Origin: GCA-2746795 sp963747345
Lineage (GTDB): Bacteria; Chloroflexota; Anaerolineae; Promineifilales; Promineifilaceae
NCBI GenBank assembly: GCA_963747345.1
Contig: CAVVFA010000001.1
Location: forward strand, 1-64,000
Length of the DNA: 64,000 nt
Direction: 5' to 3'
Shown piece after piece: positions 61,504-64,000 of the stretch. How positions within the stretch are numbered: the first letter of the stretch is position 1; each line of letters opens with the position of its first letter. The translations under genes and the position numbers were made by a program. Under the pieces are notes generated by a model. It had not been told where the DNA came from, searched no databases, and saw only the letters and a list, made by a program, of their open reading frames with translations.

Positions 61504-63125
61504 TTATCTCTCCACCAGTAAAATGCGTCTGTTATACCAATTCAGCAAGAACGAGATGATCAAGCTCAACGTTAGATACGCAGCCATGACAATAATGAAC
61601 ACCTGCACGGCGCGCCCCGACTGATTTAACGTCGTGTAAGAGACGGCCCACATATCAGCAAAACCGACAGCAATCGCCAGCGATGAGTTCTTTGCCAGAT
61701 TTAGATATTGGCTAGTCAACGGTGGAATAATCACACGCATTGCCTGTGGCAAAATCACCAAGCGCAAACGCTGTGACTCAGAAAGTCCCAAAGCGCGTGC
61801 GGCTTCAGTCTGCCCTTTGGGCACAGACTGCATACCGGCACGCACAATTTCTGCGATAAACGCACCTGTGTAGAGGACTAAGCCTATCAAAATAGCGGCA
61901 AAACTTGGGGTTAACTTGATGCCACCTTGGAAGTTCAAGCCTTCGATGCGGGGAACTTCAATACGAATCGGAATTTCATCAATGGCGACAAGCGAGAATT
62001 GGCTGCCGTTTTCCAATGTAGTTTGGTAAGCAGCCAGCGCCCCACGTCGATCTACAATGACTTCGCATTTCCCATCTGCAAAGTCATTTACAGCCTGATT
62101 TATCCTGTCTCTGCGGCTAATGTTGAAGGGAACGTTGAGAGCGATCAATTGGTTGACGAGATTGACTTCGGACGCCCCACCTTTTACAACACAGATAGAG
62201 AGAGCGGCTTCTTTAAGGGTACTGGCTTCGATCTGACCATCAGCAACGGCCGTTTCCACCATCGCCAAATCATCAACCCCCAATCTTCCTGCTACAATGC
62301 CCGGAATATCCTCAAACGAAGAAATCGGCAGCGGTATCAGCCACCATAATCGCTTGACTGCTAGGTACCGCTGAGGCGACAAACCAACCTGTTCCCATCA
62401 CAATGACAAACGCAAGTCCCGCCCATAACACCACGATTTAGATTCTTGCCTAATCTCTGCTCACGCATCCCCAGCAGCACCCAAATAATGATCACCGCCA
62501 AAATTGCCGAAAACAAAAACAAAAACAAAATGCGAGACGAAGGCAAAAAAGCAAGCCCCGGCAAATTAATGCCACGCTGACTCAAATACACAGGCAGCCC
62601 TGCCGGCTGAATCGCTTCCTTGATACCAGGGAACAACAAAATGACGCCAAAATAGATAAAAAATAACTGTAACAATAACGGCGTATTGCGGAAGAAATCC
62701 ACATACCACTTCGCCAGATTACTGACCAACCAGTTGTTGGATAAGCGAGCAATACCCGCGAAAGTTCCTAAAAGCGTCGCAAAAAAGATACCAAAAACAG
62801 AAACCTTAAGCGTATTTAAAGCACCAACGGCCAACGCTCGCGCATACGTGTTACTGGGATCATACGAAATCATACTTTCGGCAATATCAAACTGGGCATC
62901 AATGCCCAAGAAATTGAACCCGCAACTAAAACTTTCCGTACCGTCAGGGCAGCGAAACGACCCCAATGTGCTGATATTGTCGTTGATATTGCCAAAAAGC
63001 CAGGCAGTCCCAAGAAGGACCAAAATCACAAAGGCAATTTGACCCAATACACCAATGACACGTCCATCTCGCCAAAAGGGAATCGAATCTTGTTTTTTCT
63101 GAGGGGTAGGGCTTAACTCAGCCAT
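61504..63125 (-). pseudogene. aapQ: Amino acid ABC transporter permease AapQ-like with substrate-binding-like insert, frameshifted
   Basis: About 540 residues in all. The N-terminal part (to about 62430) has the early helices with WYVDFFRNTPLLLQLFFIYFG. The frame is lost near 62430 and again near 62345. The C-terminal part has the EAA loop AFIAEIVRAGMQSVPKGQTEAARALGLSESQRLRLVILPQAMRVI. Between them, about 61960-62400, lies a soluble stretch with LSICVVKGGASEVNLVNQLI and NDFADGKCEVIVDRRGALAAYQ. This aligns by eye with TICVQSGTTTEKNLADVY and YDSGQCDGFTTDKSGLVSQQ in the binding protein AapJ next door. So the permease carries an extra extracytoplasmic lobe. Confidence 0.8.
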
Positions 63126-63279
63126 ATGAAGTACCTCTCCTCCTTACAATCCTCGGAGCCTCTCCTCTCCTAGAGATTGTGCCAATACCAAAACCGCGTA
63201 TTGTGAAGGCTGTCTAAAGCCAACATCTTCCGCAGTTTACCTAAAACATAGTCCGACAATGCTATCGGGCTATGAAAAC

Positions 63280-63319
63280 AAAACGAATCAGCATGATAAT
63301 TACCATGCTGATTCGTTTT
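63280..63319 (-). terminator. Intrinsic terminator after aapJ
   Basis: AAAACGAATCAGCATG, ATAATTAC, CATGCTGATTCGTTTT: a perfect 16-bp stem, 16 bases after the aapJ stop (minus strand). In such operons a hairpin here often lets the binding protein be made in excess over the permeases. Confidence 0.8.
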
Positions 63320-63334
63320 AATTAAATCATCGGT

Positions 63335-64000
63335 TTAACGGAACGGCGGGGAGTACAGCAGACCGCCATCAGTCCAGATAGTGTTCAAACCACGAACCAG
63401 GTCAAATGGTGTGTCTGGCCCCAAGTTACGGTTATAGATTTCTTCGTAGTTACCAACTTGCTTGATAACTTGGTAGCAAAAGTCGTTTGCTACGCCCATG
63501 CCAGCCCCTAAATCTCCTGTTTCACCCAATATGTTTTGGATAACTGGATCATCGCCACCCAAGAAGCTGTCGACATTGGTGGAATCAATACCCAGTTCTT
63601 CAGCTTGGATGGTGCAGTTTACAGTCCACATCACAATGTCGCCCCAGTTGTTATCGCCATGACGAGTCAATGGGCCGAGCGGTTCTTTGGACATAGTTTC
63701 TTCCAAAATGACGTGGGCATCTGGTTCTGCTAACAAAATTTGTTGGGAAACAAGACCAGATTTGTCAGTGGTGAAGCCGTCACATTGACCGCTGTCATAA
63801 GCTTCACGGGTTTTGTCTGCGTCATCAAAGACAACGGGTTCCATATCGATACCCATGCCACGGTAAACGTCAGCCAGGTTCTTTTCTGTGGTGGTACCAG
63901 ATTGCACACAGATGGTGCCACCTTCGAGGCCAGCCAAGTCGGTGATACCACTGTCTTTGCGAACCATCATGCCTTGCCCATCATAGAAGGTGGTCGGTTG
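63335..64000 (-). CDS. aapJ: Amino acid ABC transporter substrate-binding protein, C-terminal part (runs off right edge)
   Basis: The frame is open to the right edge, so the N-terminus with its signal peptide lies outside. The visible 222 residues read FYDGQGMMVRKDSGITDLAGLEGGTICVQSGTTTEKNLADVY, the typical AapJ/BztA lobe, then QCDGFTTDKSGL and DPVIQNILGETGDLGAGMGVANDFCYQVIKQVGNYEEIYNRNLG, which is characteristic of the general L-amino acid binding proteins. It captures polar amino acids outside the membrane and delivers them to AapQM. First gene of the operon. Confidence 0.9.
   Translation of the reverse strand, partial: QPTTFYDGQGMMVRKDSGITDLAGLEGGTICVQSGTTTEKNLADVYRGMGIDMEPVVFDDADKTREAYDSGQCDGFTTDKSGLVSQQILLAEPDAHVILEETMSKEPLGPLTRHGDNNWGDIVMWTVNCTIQAEELGIDSTNVDSFLGGDDPVIQNILGETGDLGAGMGVANDFCYQVIKQVGNYEEIYNRNLGPDTPFDLVRGLNTIWTDGGLLYSPPFR

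Noticed and set aside
253..63125. Genome-wide programmed frameshifting
   Set aside because: The breaks vary in direction and sequence context, lack slippery sites, and occur up to four times per gene, so errors or decay are far more likely.
1..64000. tRNA or rRNA genes
   Set aside because: I looked for GTTCGAATC-like T-loops with CCA-type acceptor ends and for rRNA landmarks and found none that could be folded.

Overview
The window looks like chromosomal DNA from a free-living bacterium of the phylum Chloroflexota, probably class Anaerolineae or a relative. This is inferred from gene content and style (paired 2-oxoacid:ferredoxin oxidoreductases, an NrfH/NrfA pair, Thr/Pro-rich lipoproteins with LysM, an EAD-like/FGE protein); no rRNA or tRNA gene is present to confirm it. 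The palindromic decamer AACGGCCGTT occurs nearly sixty times by eye count, in genes and spacers alike, against an expectation below 0.1.

Layout. 1-9.4 kb: envelope glycan genes (clan GH-A-like hydrolase, GT39-like and other GT-C-like membrane proteins, FkbM methyltransferase, GT4 glycosyltransferase) interrupted by a decayed IS256-family element. 9.5-18 kb: insertion-sequence-rich, with a truncated and a complete ISKra4-like element and an IS701-like element around a minus-strand operon for a divergent phosphofructokinase, an ABC ATPase and an FtsX-like permease. 18-30 kb: small enzymes, an EAD-like/TM/FGE protein, a LysM lipoprotein, a SAM-I riboswitch with tandem terminators ahead of aspartate kinase, undecaprenyl-diphosphatase, and ornithine aminotransferase. 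30-37 kb: cytochrome c nitrite reductase NrfHA, an orphan BrnA-like antitoxin, an ECF sigma factor translationally coupled to a probable membrane anti-sigma protein.

37-41 kb: a run of small minus-strand genes separated by integron attC-like sites (RYYYAAC...GTTRRRY), read here as a gene-cassette cluster without a visible integrase, containing two ~71-bp tandem-repeat arrays. 41-52 kb: housekeeping enzymes (GH13, a second phosphofructokinase, PhzF, epimerase, leucyl aminopeptidase, carboxylate-amine ligase, DUF1385 protein, nitroreductase). 52-59 kb: a GntR regulator followed by two complete 2-oxoacid:ferredoxin oxidoreductase pairs. 59-64 kb: a minus-strand polar amino acid ABC transporter (substrate-binding protein, two permeases, ATPase) whose first permease carries a substrate-binding-like insert.

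Thirteen otherwise well conserved non-transposase genes are broken by small indels. Several are single-base errors in genes that are normally essential or highly conserved, so sequencing or assembly error is the likeliest cause; they are annotated as frameshifted genes over their whole span. Dispersed short palindromic elements (a 113-bp TA-flanked element in four copies, a 27-bp palindrome in three copies, a 161-bp nested palindrome) are the other notable non-coding structure.
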